Source: Chryseobacterium sp. UBA6632
Lineage (GTDB): Bacteria > Bacteroidota > Bacteroidia > Flavobacteriales > Weeksellaceae
Length of the DNA stretch: 14,378 bases
Direction of reading: 5' to 3'
Assembly: GCA_002455915.1 (NCBI GenBank)
Contig: DKLU01000347.1
Location: forward strand, 1-14,378
Part shown: positions 1 to 8,638 of the stretch, piece by piece
Layout: the number at the start of each line of letters is the position of its first letter
Numbering within the stretch: position 1 is the first letter of the stretch
Program-made: the position numbers and the translations under genes
Notes under the pieces: model-generated
What the model saw: only the letters and a program-made list of their open reading frames with translations
Databases searched by the model: none
Told to the model about the DNA's origin: nothing

Positions 1-750
1 AATCCTACCGACCAATGGATTGGAAGCAGCTACAGCGTAAAACCTGAAATTGCAGATCAGGTAAGCGTTGGCTACAGCAGAAATTTCAACAATAATAATT
101 ATGAATTGAATGCTGAGGTTTATTATAAATCAATGCAAAATCAAATCGATTTCAAAAATGGAGCCCAGATTTCATTTGACACGGCAGCCGATGTAGAAAG
201 TGAATTGCTATTCGGAAAAGGAAGAGCTTACGGTCTTGAATTAATCGCGAAAAAGAAAAGCGGAAAACTGACCGGATGGATTTCTTACACCTTATCTAAA
301 ACTGAAAGAAAAATAAACGGAATTAACGATAACGACTGGTACAATGCAAGACAGGATAAAACTCACGATCTTTCTATTGTGGCAACCTATCAGCTGAATC
401 CAAAATGGTCTTTCTCAGGATTATTCCTTTACAGCACAGGAAATGCAGTTACTTTTCCTACCGGAAAATATGAGCTGAACGGACAAACCGTTTTCCAGTA
501 CAGCAACAGAAATGCAGACAGAATGCCAGCCTATCACAGAATGGATCTGAGTGCAACGTATGAACCAAGTGCAGGTTCCAACAAACGTTTTAAAGGATCT
601 TGGTCGTTTGGTATTTACAATGTTTACGGACGTGAGAATGCCTACACGATTACCTTTGAGGATAATCCTGACAAGCCGGGAACAACCCGCGCCATGCAAA
701 CTTCCCTATTCCGTTGGGTACCGAACATCACTTATAATTTCAAATTTTAA
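1..750 (+). CDS. TonB-dependent outer-membrane receptor, C-terminal part (5' end outside window)
   Basis: The frame is open from base 1, so only the last 249 residues of a larger gene are present. The protein has alternating amphipathic strands rich in Tyr, Asn, Gly and Ser and ends in an aromatic beta-signal (NITYNFKF, terminal Phe), as TonB-dependent receptor barrels do. The stretch around YGLELIAKKKSGKLTGWISY followed by TLSKTER and WYNARQDKTHDLSIVATYQL matches the last barrel strands of Bacteroidota receptors. Such receptors import siderophores, glycans or peptides across the outer membrane using TonB energy. The plug domain and any carboxypeptidase-like N-terminal domain are outside the window, so the substrate cannot be judged. 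A DUF4249 lipoprotein gene begins 3 bp after the stop, a pairing common in Flavobacteriia. Family call firm; substrate unknown. Confidence 0.93.
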   Translation, partial: NPTDQWIGSSYSVKPEIADQVSVGYSRNFNNNNYELNAEVYYKSMQNQIDFKNGAQISFDTAADVESELLFGKGRAYGLELIAKKKSGKLTGWISYTLSKTERKINGINDNDWYNARQDKTHDLSIVATYQLNPKWSFSGLFLYSTGNAVTFPTGKYELNGQTVFQYSNRNADRMPAYHRMDLSATYEPSAGSNKRFKGSWSFGIYNVYGRENAYTITFEDNPDKPGTTRAMQTSLFRWVPNITYNFKF

Positions 751-753
751 TTC

Positions 754-1560
754 ATGAAAAATATATTTTTAATCATATTATCGCTGTTTTTATTGACCTC
801 TTGTGAAAAGGAAATCGACCTCGATTTAAAAGATCAGAGCGGACAAATTGTTATTGAAGGCAATGTAACCGATCAGGCAGGGCCGTATTTTGTAAAAATT
901 ACGAAGTCCGTTGCTTTTACAGAAGCCAATCAGTATCCTGCAATTGCCGATGCTGAGGTGATTTTAAGTGACAATTCAGGACAAACCGAAACCTTGCAAT
1001 ATGTAGGAAACGGAACCTATCAAACCTCTACTTTTGTGGGACAACCTGGAAAAATTTATACTTTAAAAATCACTGCAGAAGGACAACAATACACGGCACA
1101 AAGTACAATGCCCGATGCCGTGGATTTTGAAGATCTGGAACAGGATTCTTTTATGGTAGGCGGCGAAACGAGCTATACGCTTTTACCTGTTTTCACAGAT
1201 CCTCCAGCGTTGGGAAACCGTTATCTTTTCAGTTATACCGTGAATAACAATCCTAAAAAGTTTTTCTCAGAATTTTCTGATAATGTAAACAACGGAATGC
1301 CAAATCAGAGACCTCTCATCCTTCCCAACGATGATACAGAGGTAGATGATATAAAAGTAACCGTGGGAGATACCATTCATGTAGAAATGCAGTGTATTGA
1401 CCAAAGTGTTTATACCTACTACTCTGCTCTTTTGCAGCTTTCGGGAGGTGGTCCTGGTGGTGGCGTGACTCCAACCAATCCACCGAGTAATATCAGCAAT
1501 GGTGCATTGGGATATTTCTCTGCACATACGGTGAGAAAGAGAAGTACAGTAATTCAGTAA
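754..1560 (+). CDS. DUF4249 family surface lipoprotein
   Basis: The 268-residue product has a short lipoprotein signal peptide (charged MKN start, hydrophobic stretch, lipobox LTSC with Cys17), followed by acidic residues (CEKEIDLDL), which in Bacteroidota favour export to the cell surface. The body begins with the strand pattern QIVIEGNVTDQAGPYFVKIT, then ADAEVILSDN and TYTLKI-type strands, typical of DUF4249 proteins. These have an Ig-like N-terminal domain and are usually encoded next to a TonB-dependent receptor. The gene starts 3 bp after the receptor stop, so the two are almost certainly co-transcribed. By analogy with SusD-type partners it probably helps capture substrate for the receptor; that role is inference. 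A Gly-rich segment (GGGPGGG, near residue 231) lies close to the C-terminus. A strong terminator follows at once. Confidence 0.88.
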   Translation: MKNIFLIILSLFLLTSCEKEIDLDLKDQSGQIVIEGNVTDQAGPYFVKITKSVAFTEANQYPAIADAEVILSDNSGQTETLQYVGNGTYQTSTFVGQPGKIYTLKITAEGQQYTAQSTMPDAVDFEDLEQDSFMVGGETSYTLLPVFTDPPALGNRYLFSYTVNNNPKKFFSEFSDNVNNGMPNQRPLILPNDDTEVDDIKVTVGDTIHVEMQCIDQSVYTYYSALLQLSGGGPGGGVTPTNPPSNISNGALGYFSAHTVRKRSTVIQ

Positions 1561-1566
1561 AATAAG

Positions 1567-1601
1567 AAAGGCTATTTCGCATTGAAATAGCCTTTTATTT
1601 T
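1567..1601 (+). terminator. Rho-independent terminator, probably bidirectional
   Basis: A perfect 12-bp stem (AAAGGCTATTTC at 1567-1578 pairing with GAAATAGCCTTT at 1584-1595) closes a 5-nt loop and runs into TATTTT. It starts 6 bp after the DUF4249 stop and ends the receptor/lipoprotein operon. The opposite strand also has a T-rich tail after the stem, so it may stop leftward transcription from the HAD gene as well. Confidence 0.92.
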
Positions 1602-1670
1602 GATCTGATTTTTAGAATTAATCGACTCTTGCAGATTGAGCAGATTGATTTTTCAAAACCTTTAATTGAT

Positions 1671-1814
1671 GAACACTAAGTCCGCAAAGTGCTTTGAAAA
1701 CTAACCGTTTTAAGTTTCACCAAGTCGTTCTACTTATAAAAGCCCACAAAGATTTATTTCAAGATTATCGCATCATCTGTGAAAATGTGTGTCATCTGTG
1801 GGAAATAATAAAGC
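1671..1814 (+). repeat. Degenerate dispersed intergenic repeat, copy A
   Basis: This gene-free stretch between the terminator and the HAD gene shares an ordered set of blocks with 13441-13690. GAACAC..AG.C..CAAAGT at 1671 pairs with 13441. TTTTAAGTTTCAC at 1708-1720 is identical at 13481-13493 and is followed by a matching CTTATAAAAG-like block. A pair of ATCTGTG-like units (1772-1800) is matched by ATCTGCG units at 13652 and 13670. Fourteen bases (1772-1785) recur exactly but inverted at 13565-13578, and the block starting at 1794 recurs inverted at 13192-13210. It looks like decayed members of a dispersed intergenic family. No coding capacity or complete mobile element is visible. Confidence 0.6.
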
Positions 1815-1845
1815 AGCAGCATTCGTGCATTCGCGGTAAAAAAAA

Positions 1846-2646
1846 TTAATTGCTTTTCAGATATTCCTTAATAGTTTCCAGCACGCCAAATTGATCATTA
1901 GAGCAAGCTTCAAAGTTGGCCGCTTTTTTTACGGAAGGATGTGCATTTCTCATTGCATAAGAATATTTTGAGTTTTCAAGCATCTGAATATCATTCATAT
2001 AATCTCCGAAAGCCATGGTTTGCTCCGGAGTAATATTTAATGATTTCTGAAGTTTCTCTAAAGCGATTCCTTTATTGATATTTTTATTCATGATATCAAG
2101 CCAGTACTGACCGGAAACTACCACTTCAAGATCATATTTTTCAAACTCTTTGGCAACAGGATATACATTTTGCTCAGAACCTTCGGGATGATAAATGGCG
2201 ATCTTAAAAATACTGTCGTCCACAGGTTCTGTAAGATTCTCTCTCCTTTCATTATCCGTATAAAATTGTGAAATATAATCGATAAAATCCTGATTATCGG
2301 TTTCTACATAGGCTTTTTTCTTGCCTGATAAAACAGCCGTTGCCCCCTGAATCTTACGGATTGCTCTGATGATTTCTGCAATATATTGTTGATCTAATTG
2401 ATCCGCAAAAAGCTCTTCGTTTTTATAAATAACATACCCTCCGTTTTCTGCAATGAAAGCCATTTCGTTTTCAATATCTCCAAAATATTTGGTGATGCCC
2501 AACATCTGTCTGCCGCTCGCAGGAACGAACAGGATATTTCTTTTTTTCAGTTCTTCATAAATTTCTGGAAATTCCGGACTTACTTCGTGTGAAGAATTCA
2601 GAAAAGTTCCGTCCATATCCGTTACAATCAGTTTAATATCTTTCAT
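1846..2646 (-). CDS. Cof-type HAD-IIB family hydrolase (sugar-phosphate/FMN-type phosphatase)
   Basis: The 266-residue product carries all four HAD motifs: motif I DMDGT (nucleophile Asp10, acid/base Asp12), motif II PASGR (Ser44), motif III Lys192 in NINKG, and motif IV GDYMND (Asp215, Asp219) for Mg2+. The long insert between motifs II and III, with strands such as FIAENGGYVIY, is the type IIB cap of the Cof/YidA group. Length is normal for the family. It acts in the cytosol on small phosphorylated metabolites; the exact substrate cannot be read from sequence. The ATG at 2646 begins directly at the conserved KDIKLIVTDMDGT core, which supports this start. It is transcribed away from the injection-system island and converges on the terminator at 1567. 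An ordinary housekeeping gene. Confidence 0.93.
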   Translation of the reverse strand: MKDIKLIVTDMDGTFLNSSHEVSPEFPEIYEELKKRNILFVPASGRQMLGITKYFGDIENEMAFIAENGGYVIYKNEELFADQLDQQYIAEIIRAIRKIQGATAVLSGKKKAYVETDNQDFIDYISQFYTDNERRENLTEPVDDSIFKIAIYHPEGSEQNVYPVAKEFEKYDLEVVVSGQYWLDIMNKNINKGIALEKLQKSLNITPEQTMAFGDYMNDIQMLENSKYSYAMRNAHPSVKKAANFEACSNDQFGVLETIKEYLKSN

Positions 2647-2912
2647 AATGCTGTTCTGTGAAAATAATATTGAAATTTAAAGTAAAACTACTTAATTCAT
2701 TTTTAAAATCTTGCCTTTCCAATATATTTTATGATGAAAATTTCTATTAAAAAGATGAAAAATAGCTTTAATGATGACCGTTATCTCGTTCATTTAAAGT
2801 TAAAAAAGGTTCATGCAATTAAATATCAATAATTTGAGAAATATTTTGTAAAATTGTGTGATGATAATTTAACATTTCCATTAAGTTATTAATCAACACA
2901 AAAACACGTACA
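2647..2912. other. Divergent intergenic region
   Basis: This 266-bp AT-rich gap lies between the leftward HAD gene and the rightward island, so both promoters should sit here. I found no clean TTG-N17-23-TAnnTTTG match on either strand. The nearest is TAAATTTC on the minus strand (2672-2679), one mismatch from the -7 consensus but lacking a placed -33 element. No RNA gene or repeat is evident. Confidence 0.4.
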
Positions 2913-3983
2913 ATGATGAACACCAAAACACTATCTCTAAAGGATAATACGTTACAACCTAACTTCACCGGACTGACGTTCAGAAGTTTTGCTATATCTG
3001 TAAAGTATTTCAGCAATGAAAACCCTCTACCAGATAAACGAATTGACTATCAATCTGATATCATTCTCACCGCTAAAACGGATGGCTATGTTATAGATAT
3101 TAATAAGCATGATTTTTGGTTTAACAGGCACCAGCCTGACCTTATTAATGAATTAATTACCGTTGATTTATCAAAAACAATCTATCCCGTTCAGGCTAAA
3201 ATTGATAAGAAAGGAAATTTTTTAGGAATCAGCAATTTCAATCATATCGTCAATAGCCGCTGGCACAGAAATAAGCTAAATTCTACCTCAAAGTATACAA
3301 CCAAAATTGCCCAAACGTTTTATAATGCTTTTGAAAGAAATATGGAAAACAGAACTGTTTTTGAAAAAAGTATGCATCATGACTGGTTTTGGAATCTGTT
3401 TTTTCATCCGAAATATATTCACTACGGTGATCAAAATGCGATTGAAACAGATCTTTACCTTGCAGTAATTCCATATGAAAATCCTATAAAATTCACGGGA
3501 ACTCAAAAAATCAATACAGATATTACCAATTATCATTCGGTAGAAATTCAGTTTATTTCTTCTGAAATGAAAGCAGCGGATTATTTTATTCCAAAGAATA
3601 TCAGTCCGTTATCTGGAGATCATTTTTATATGAGCGTAAAAGTCTACTTCGATCTCGATATTTACTATCTGTTTCCGATGCATACCAGAGCCTATTTCGA
3701 AGTATATTCAAAAGATTCTGATGGCAAAAAGACTTCCGTAAAGAGAATTGAATTTACACAATATCAACAAGGCACAGAAAATAATAAGACTAAACCGGCA
3801 CGGAAAAAGAATTCTTTTTTGGTGGAAGATGAAGAGGAGCATTACGATTCTAAAAAAATCTACAAAACGTATGATGGCAAAGATTACAGCTATCAGGAAT
3901 GGATGGATTTTGAGGCGGAACAATACAAACTTTATATGGAGAAGAAAAAGAAAAAAGGATTTTGGGATTTCTTAGGATTTTAA
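2913..3983 (+). CDS. Unrecognised protein at head of injection-system cassette; adaptor/chaperone candidate
   Basis: I do not recognise the family. The 356-residue product has no signal peptide or membrane segment and looks cytosolic. Residues 1-285 are mixed alpha/beta. A segment at 88-117 (YPVQAKIDKKGNFLGISNFN, then a Trp-containing stretch) resembles a pattern I associate with Bacteroidota beta-sandwich proteins. Residues 285-310 form a charged linker (KPARKK then VEDEEEH). A tail follows with YDGKDYSYQEWMDFE, a run of five Lys and an aromatic end (GFWDFLGF). It precedes the DUF4280 gene by 38 bp, in the same direction. Position and absence of export signal suggest a factor that binds or loads the tip protein or the 945-aa effector; that is inference. 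ATG codons at 2913 and 2916 are both usable. It could instead be an effector itself. Confidence 0.75.
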   Translation: MMNTKTLSLKDNTLQPNFTGLTFRSFAISVKYFSNENPLPDKRIDYQSDIILTAKTDGYVIDINKHDFWFNRHQPDLINELITVDLSKTIYPVQAKIDKKGNFLGISNFNHIVNSRWHRNKLNSTSKYTTKIAQTFYNAFERNMENRTVFEKSMHHDWFWNLFFHPKYIHYGDQNAIETDLYLAVIPYENPIKFTGTQKINTDITNYHSVEIQFISSEMKAADYFIPKNISPLSGDHFYMSVKVYFDLDIYYLFPMHTRAYFEVYSKDSDGKKTSVKRIEFTQYQQGTENNKTKPARKKNSFLVEDEEEHYDSKKIYKTYDGKDYSYQEWMDFEAEQYKLYMEKKKKKGFWDFLGF

Positions 3984-4021
3984 AATGAAAAAAAACTTTT
4001 AACATAACAAAACACAAAAAG

Positions 4022-4492
4022 ATGGCATTAAAAGAAAAAATTGTGCAGGGAGCCACCTGCAAATGTAATTTTGGAACAACTTCCGATACATTGAAAGTAC
4101 TTACGCAGAGTAAATATTATCTGAACGATCATGAAGGCAAATCAAAACTAGCAGCCACGCATAAAGATATTGGGGCTACTTTTGAGAAGAATACATTCGG
4201 ATCGTGTAAAAAGATGAATAATAACCCCTGTACGGCAACTGTTACGGCATGGAGCGGCTATTATAAAAAGATTCTGTACGACCCGCCGAAAGGTTATATT
4301 TTAACGGAAGACAGCAAGGCCACCTGCCCTATTGGCGGCAAAGACTGTATTCATATTGTAAAATCCGGACAAACGGCAGAGCCTACGAAACAGAACTTTA
4401 ATAATGCCGATGAAGACCTTCTTTCGCATGTTTTACCCGTAATAAACATGAAAAATTTTGAAAAAAAGCCACAAAATAAATCTGAAATATAA
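4022..4492 (+). CDS. DUF4280 PAAR-like spike-tip protein
   Basis: The 156-residue product shows the DUF4280 signature: an N-terminal GATCKCNFGT motif (Cys13, Cys15), a central block with Cys62 and Cys70, then TAWSGYYKKILYDPP, and CPIGGKDCIHIVKSGQ (Cys102, Cys109, His111). DUF4280 proteins are PAAR-like tips that sharpen the spike of contractile injection systems and carry effectors; the Cys/His set probably binds a metal. There is no signal peptide, as expected for a protein loaded from the cytosol. The last 35 residues are polar and probably flexible. The 945-aa gene starts 6 bp after this stop, so co-expression and physical partnership are likely. No sheath or VgrG gene is in the window, so the apparatus it serves (T6SS type iii or an extracellular system) cannot be decided here. 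Confidence 0.88.
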   Translation: MALKEKIVQGATCKCNFGTTSDTLKVLTQSKYYLNDHEGKSKLAATHKDIGATFEKNTFGSCKKMNNNPCTATVTAWSGYYKKILYDPPKGYILTEDSKATCPIGGKDCIHIVKSGQTAEPTKQNFNNADEDLLSHVLPVINMKNFEKKPQNKSEI

Positions 4493-4498
4493 GGTATT

Positions 4499-7336
4499 AT
4501 GCATAAAGGTATTATTAATGTAAAGACCAAACCTTCAAAATCATATACCCAATTTGAGAAAGGAGGAATTACTTATTATGAAATGTCGAATACAAATGCT
4601 GAAATTGAAGCTTATATCGACAAAGACTGCCTGAGCAGAGAAATGCTGTACAGTAAACAATTTCCCACCGTACACTGGATTGTGGTGGAAGAAATTGTAT
4701 GGGACAGAGTGCTTGCAGAATACAATAAAGAAAATAAACTTAATACAACACATGGAAACGCTGAAACCCTAGAGAAAATACAGCCGCATATTCTGTATTC
4801 TTTTACGGGGAATGCGATTCAGTTCAATCTCGGTATTATATCAGGTGATCTTACCGCAGGAAACGTGTATCTGCTGATGCCTTTTTCAAAATTTCCTGAG
4901 AAAGATATACCAAGAAAATACCTGAGGCTGGTGTATGTAAAAGCACCACATATACGATATGCTTACATACAACCGCCTTCTATGAATGAAGCCGACATAC
5001 CGCCTAGTTACGACAGTAAACTTCATCTCTATGGGATGAACGCCAAGCTTAATATCAGCAATCATTTATTACCCGACTTTAGAAAACAGCTGGAAGATAA
5101 TAGCAAAACCTGTACTGTACGCGGCGAAGTTTTCTTTGTGAATGAAGGCAATGAAGAAGTGATTGTTGACAGTTTTACGGAAACCATAGACGCAACATCT
5201 TATAATTCGTACAAAGAATTTAATGTATTTATAAATCCTGAATGGCGAGATATGGGCACTCATGAAAAGCCTAACCAATCTCAAAAATATTATATAAAAC
5301 TACACGCCTATATTACAAACCGTGATTTTTCGGTAGCCCAAAATCCTGACTCTGATGATCCTTATGATTTCAATTCAAGATTAAAAGAGATGTTAGTTTC
5401 CGGAACTTACAATACCTATACAGATTTTCAGCAATGGAGAAAATTCAATGCAGAGAAAGATCAATGGGAAGATCTGCCTATGCAACCTTTCATTGAAGTG
5501 AGGTTTGACACCATGGAAATGATCTATCGCAGAATCGAGATTGAGAAAACCAATATGATAAAGTATATTGGGGATATTAAATATCTTCATAAAGAAAATG
5601 ATCCTTGTGGATATTCTAAGATTATAATAAAAGATGACGATGATGATAAACGAGATGAACTTTTTATATTCAATGAAAATAACACAGAAAAACCTATAGA
5701 TAATACTACTCAAATATTTGGAATTATTGCCGGAGATACAAGAAAAAACATCTCAATAACATTAGATAATCTTACAACAAAACAAGTTTTTTGTCAAGGC
5801 TTACTACTCGAATCAGGTAAAAAACATAGCGATAGTATTAGTAACATTTTTCAGGTTCATAAAGTATATTCAGCAAAGAAAGTATATGATCCTAAAACAA
5901 AAACTGAAATTTATTCAGCAAAAAAGGATGAAACTCACGAGGAGCAACTTAAAAACGCAAAAATTTTAGTTACCAAAGAAAACTCAACAGATTATGATGT
6001 TTCTGCTGACTATGAAAAAGGACTTTCAAAAGATGTAAGTAATGTACAAGGTTGGCAATTAGGCATAGACTACAAATTTGAGGATGATAATAAAATGATC
6101 ATAATGCCTCGATATGTTTATAATAAAACTGTACTTGAAAAAGTTCAGATATATTCTTCATCTAGTATGATAAATAAAGTAAAAAATGATTTTTGGTTAT
6201 TTAATTATTTCTTCTTGAATGATAAATTAGCTCAAACATATTTTATCCCAATATCAACTTGTCGCTATCCTAATCAGATAGCTAAAATAAATGTATATCC
6301 GGACATAGAATGGACAATGAGTTTAAAATTAGGCTCTTCTACACCTAATGTATATTCACATACCAATATGCCAGCAGGGCCAGCTCAGAATTCACATCAA
6401 CAAAGAGGTGTTGATGCAGGGCAAAATAGAAGGTGGCTAAATAGAGAAGTTTCTTTTGAACTAACAATAAAAGCAACAACAGGGTCTGTAGAAAAATCTA
6501 TTGGAGTTAGTTATGAAGAAAAAATAGAAAAACTTCTGAAAATTTTAATTAAAATTAAAGAAGTTTTAGACAGTTTATGTGGTATCACAAGTGCTAGGCA
6601 AGGAATGGCTAGGCAGATAGCAAGTTCTCTACCTGGCTTTTTAGTCAGGTCTCCTTTCACATTTCAGTTAGACTATCCTGTAATTTCAGTGGAAGGAGGT
6701 TGGAAATTTGATTATAGTAAAATAAGTAAGAAAATTGAACTCCAAGGAAAATTGGCTGTAGGACTTACCCCTTTAATAAAAGGTACTGGTAAAATTGATT
6801 TAATAGCATATGCAGAATTTATACCTCCTGCAAAACCCATTATTCTAGCCATAAGAACTGCAGTAAATTCTGTTGGTGCTGAAATTTGGTTTAATTTATA
6901 TGCTTTTGGTCAAATTGATATGAGTTTTACCTTTCTATTTGGTGCAACTACTGGAACAGAACCTATAAATGTAGCAACGACTGTTGGTTTTGGTGCAGAA
7001 CTGGGAGTAAGAGCAAGCTCAGATGTACCGGCGTTAAACTTTGGAAGCCACACGACAAGTGAGATTGAAACAGGCTTTGAAGCCTCGGCAAAAGGAGAAA
7101 CTTCAATTGTCATTTCAAGTAAATATGGAGCCAATACAGACGGAATGTATTTTGAGCCTTCGTTAGGTTTTGGAGGAATGGTTGTTTTTGTGACTGCAAA
7201 AGCAAAAATTTGGAGGAGTGAAATTGGTTTTGAAGATAAATCTTATGAACTGATAGAGCCCAAGCCTGACTTATTAAAGGGAAGATTATATATTATAGAA
7301 GCAAATAAAAAAAATGATAATGAAAACAAAAATTAA
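4499..7336 (+). CDS. Large candidate effector (945 aa), linked to DUF4280 tip protein
   Basis: I do not recognise a named family. There is no signal peptide. Residues 1-350 are beta-rich and include two likely sandwich blocks (around 100-160 and 175-280). Residues 370-660 are Lys/Asp/Asn-rich, with an acidic run at 379-383 and low-complexity YSAKK repeats at 457-461 and 472-476. Residues 672-695 form a strongly amphipathic Lys/Ile/Leu helix. Residues 720-905 are Gly-rich alternating strands (for example KLAVGLTPLIKGTGKIDLIA, FNLYAFGQIDMSFTFLFGAT and ATTVGFGAELGVRAS), which suggests a membrane-active or beta-structured toxic domain. Base composition varies along the gene: hand counts of 60-base rows give 25/60 GC at 5101, 13/60 at 6121 and 24/60 at 7141. 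Placement right after the DUF4280 gene and before lipoproteins and membrane proteins supports an antibacterial effector; the activity is unknown. The downstream lipoprotein gene overlaps its end. Confidence 0.82.
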   Translation: MHKGIINVKTKPSKSYTQFEKGGITYYEMSNTNAEIEAYIDKDCLSREMLYSKQFPTVHWIVVEEIVWDRVLAEYNKENKLNTTHGNAETLEKIQPHILYSFTGNAIQFNLGIISGDLTAGNVYLLMPFSKFPEKDIPRKYLRLVYVKAPHIRYAYIQPPSMNEADIPPSYDSKLHLYGMNAKLNISNHLLPDFRKQLEDNSKTCTVRGEVFFVNEGNEEVIVDSFTETIDATSYNSYKEFNVFINPEWRDMGTHEKPNQSQKYYIKLHAYITNRDFSVAQNPDSDDPYDFNSRLKEMLVSGTYNTYTDFQQWRKFNAEKDQWEDLPMQPFIEVRFDTMEMIYRRIEIEKTNMIKYIGDIKYLHKENDPCGYSKIIIKDDDDDKRDELFIFNENNTEKPIDNTTQIFGIIAGDTRKNISITLDNLTTKQVFCQGLLLESGKKHSDSISNIFQVHKVYSAKKVYDPKTKTEIYSAKKDETHEEQLKNAKILVTKENSTDYDVSADYEKGLSKDVSNVQGWQLGIDYKFEDDNKMIIMPRYVYNKTVLEKVQIYSSSSMINKVKNDFWLFNYFFLNDKLAQTYFIPISTCRYPNQIAKINVYPDIEWTMSLKLGSSTPNVYSHTNMPAGPAQNSHQQRGVDAGQNRRWLNREVSFELTIKATTGSVEKSIGVSYEEKIEKLLKILIKIKEVLDSLCGITSARQGMARQIASSLPGFLVRSPFTFQLDYPVISVEGGWKFDYSKISKKIELQGKLAVGLTPLIKGTGKIDLIAYAEFIPPAKPIILAIRTAVNSVGAEIWFNLYAFGQIDMSFTFLFGATTGTEPINVATTVGFGAELGVRASSDVPALNFGSHTTSEIETGFEASAKGETSIVISSKYGANTDGMYFEPSLGFGGMVVFVTAKAKIWRSEIGFEDKSYELIEPKPDLLKGRLYIIEANKKNDNENKN

Positions 7337-8246
7337 CAATTTATTATCTGTCTTAATATTATTATTAATGACATCATGCAAAGGACAAAATAAAGAATTA
7401 ACAATGGAAAAAATTACAGAAGAAATCTTAAAACTGGTTCATAGTTACAATACAACCCCCGTATATTCAATGCAAATGAATAAACAAGGCTGCAAACTTA
7501 TTGTAGAAATGGAAGATAATTTAGATTATAGATTAACTGAAAATACAGGAACGAGCATAATGTTACCACTAAATGTAATGATATCAAAAAGTGGGAAACA
7601 GACAGCTATTATAAAAATATATCCTAAGGAAGGAGATCCTTATATCACTAAATACGCTCATGCAAAAATCACTATTTATAATGCACCTAATAAAGATAGT
7701 GGATTAAAAGATTATAAAAAAATTGCGGAGTTTACCTTACCAGAAGGTCTTGAAGAGAAAAAATTACCATATTATGAGCATACAATAGTATTTGATGCTA
7801 CTGTACCTTTTGATTATGCTAAAGAATTAAATCATTCTCAAAATCTGAAAAACATTCCAAGTATTGAACAAAAAGTAGTTAAGAAATATGAAGAAGTAAG
7901 GAATATTTGTGAGCAATATGATTTTATAAAATATAATGAATTGTTGATTCATAATTCCGGTTTAGTTTATAATGCTACTTATACTTCTGTTGAAGAAATT
8001 AAAAAAAAAGAATCAAAGAATCAATTTGGTATGGTTGAAAAAGGATTAGCAGATAGAAAACTTTTACCAATAAAAGATTATTATATACAATATTACGCAA
8101 ATGATAAAATTGTAGCACTTTGGCAAAAAAACCATGAGCCAATGTTGTATGTTACTGGGCAGACCCCTAGTGGAAAAGAGTATAAAAGTGGGGATCCTCT
8201 TTTTTTATACATGCCGGAAGGAAGTAATGAACTGAAAGCATGGTAA
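7320..8246 (+). CDS. Lipoprotein, candidate immunity protein (diverged paralog of the two at 8963 and 9927)
   Basis: The 308-residue product has a lipoprotein signal (MKTKINN, hydrophobic stretch, MTSC with Cys20). The start chosen is the ATG at 7320, which gives a normal basic N-terminus; an ATG at 7314 would only add two residues. The reading frame overlaps the end of the effector gene by 17 bp, suggesting translational coupling. It aligns at matching positions with the two lipoproteins further downstream: PYYEHTIVFDA (150) with PYWEQEWELDI, PIKDYYIQYYANDKIVAL (250) with PLENFEMVLYADNRLVSL, and a LYMPEGS end with LHKPKGS. Overall sequence is otherwise far apart. A periplasm- or surface-anchored lipoprotein encoded right behind an effector fits an immunity role. 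That function is inferred; no named domain was recognised. Confidence 0.8.
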   Translation: MKTKINNLLSVLILLLMTSCKGQNKELTMEKITEEILKLVHSYNTTPVYSMQMNKQGCKLIVEMEDNLDYRLTENTGTSIMLPLNVMISKSGKQTAIIKIYPKEGDPYITKYAHAKITIYNAPNKDSGLKDYKKIAEFTLPEGLEEKKLPYYEHTIVFDATVPFDYAKELNHSQNLKNIPSIEQKVVKKYEEVRNICEQYDFIKYNELLIHNSGLVYNATYTSVEEIKKKESKNQFGMVEKGLADRKLLPIKDYYIQYYANDKIVALWQKNHEPMLYVTGQTPSGKEYKSGDPLFLYMPEGSNELKAW

Positions 8247-8638
8247 AGCTTGTTCAAATATCTAGTAGAATAGGTAATTATTTAAACAATAATTACCCTC
8301 TACTATTTCAAATATTTATTGTTATTTACATAATTCAATATTCATATTTAAACTTCTCATTTACCATTAGCAGGAATATTATAAAAGATATTGAGAAATT
8401 AATAATTTTCAATTTTTTCCAGTTAGAATTAGCTTGTATTTATTTTATTTGCAGAGCTATAAAACAAAAAGGGAACGGAAAAATTAATAATCTTAAAAAG
8501 ATTTACATTAACTATATAGCGGATATGAAAAAACAGCAGGTCAGCAAACAAAAAGCTGATTGGTTATCATTCATATCATTACTAATTTTTTTTTCAATAA
8601 TCGGTTTACTAATATATTACAACCCATGTATGATATAA
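8240..8638 (+). CDS. Small integral membrane protein (132 aa), candidate immunity component
   Basis: Three hydrophobic segments are visible, near residues 20-41, 53-73 and 108-127, separated by a basic loop (residues 74-107, many Lys and Gln). No family is recognised. The ATG lies inside the end of the preceding lipoprotein gene (7-bp overlap), so it is probably translationally coupled. The row at 8281-8340 has only 10/60 GC, the lowest I counted in the window. Inner-membrane immunity proteins are known for membrane-damaging effectors, so position plus topology suggest it shields the inner membrane from the 945-aa protein; this is inference. Confidence 0.65.
   Translation: MVKLVQISSRIGNYLNNNYPLLFQIFIVIYIIQYSYLNFSFTISRNIIKDIEKLIIFNFFQLELACIYFICRAIKQKGNGKINNLKKIYINYIADMKKQQVSKQKADWLSFISLLIFFSIIGLLIYYNPCMI

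Noticed and set aside
4491..4515. Direct repeat AAGGTATTAT on both sides of the effector start codon
   Set aside because: Ten bases in AT-rich DNA, 15 bp apart; it neither resembles a ribosome binding site nor a target-site duplication with an element between.
5632..5654. Run of five Asp followed by Lys in the effector, resembling an enterokinase site
   Set aside because: A low-complexity acidic patch in an Asp/Lys/Asn-rich region; there is no reason to think of a processing site in a bacterium.
5393..5713. Minus-strand open frame of 106 codons inside the effector gene, and other antisense frames across the island
   Set aside because: These are by-products of AT-rich coding DNA on the plus strand; their products are Ile/Phe-rich with no start context or family character.
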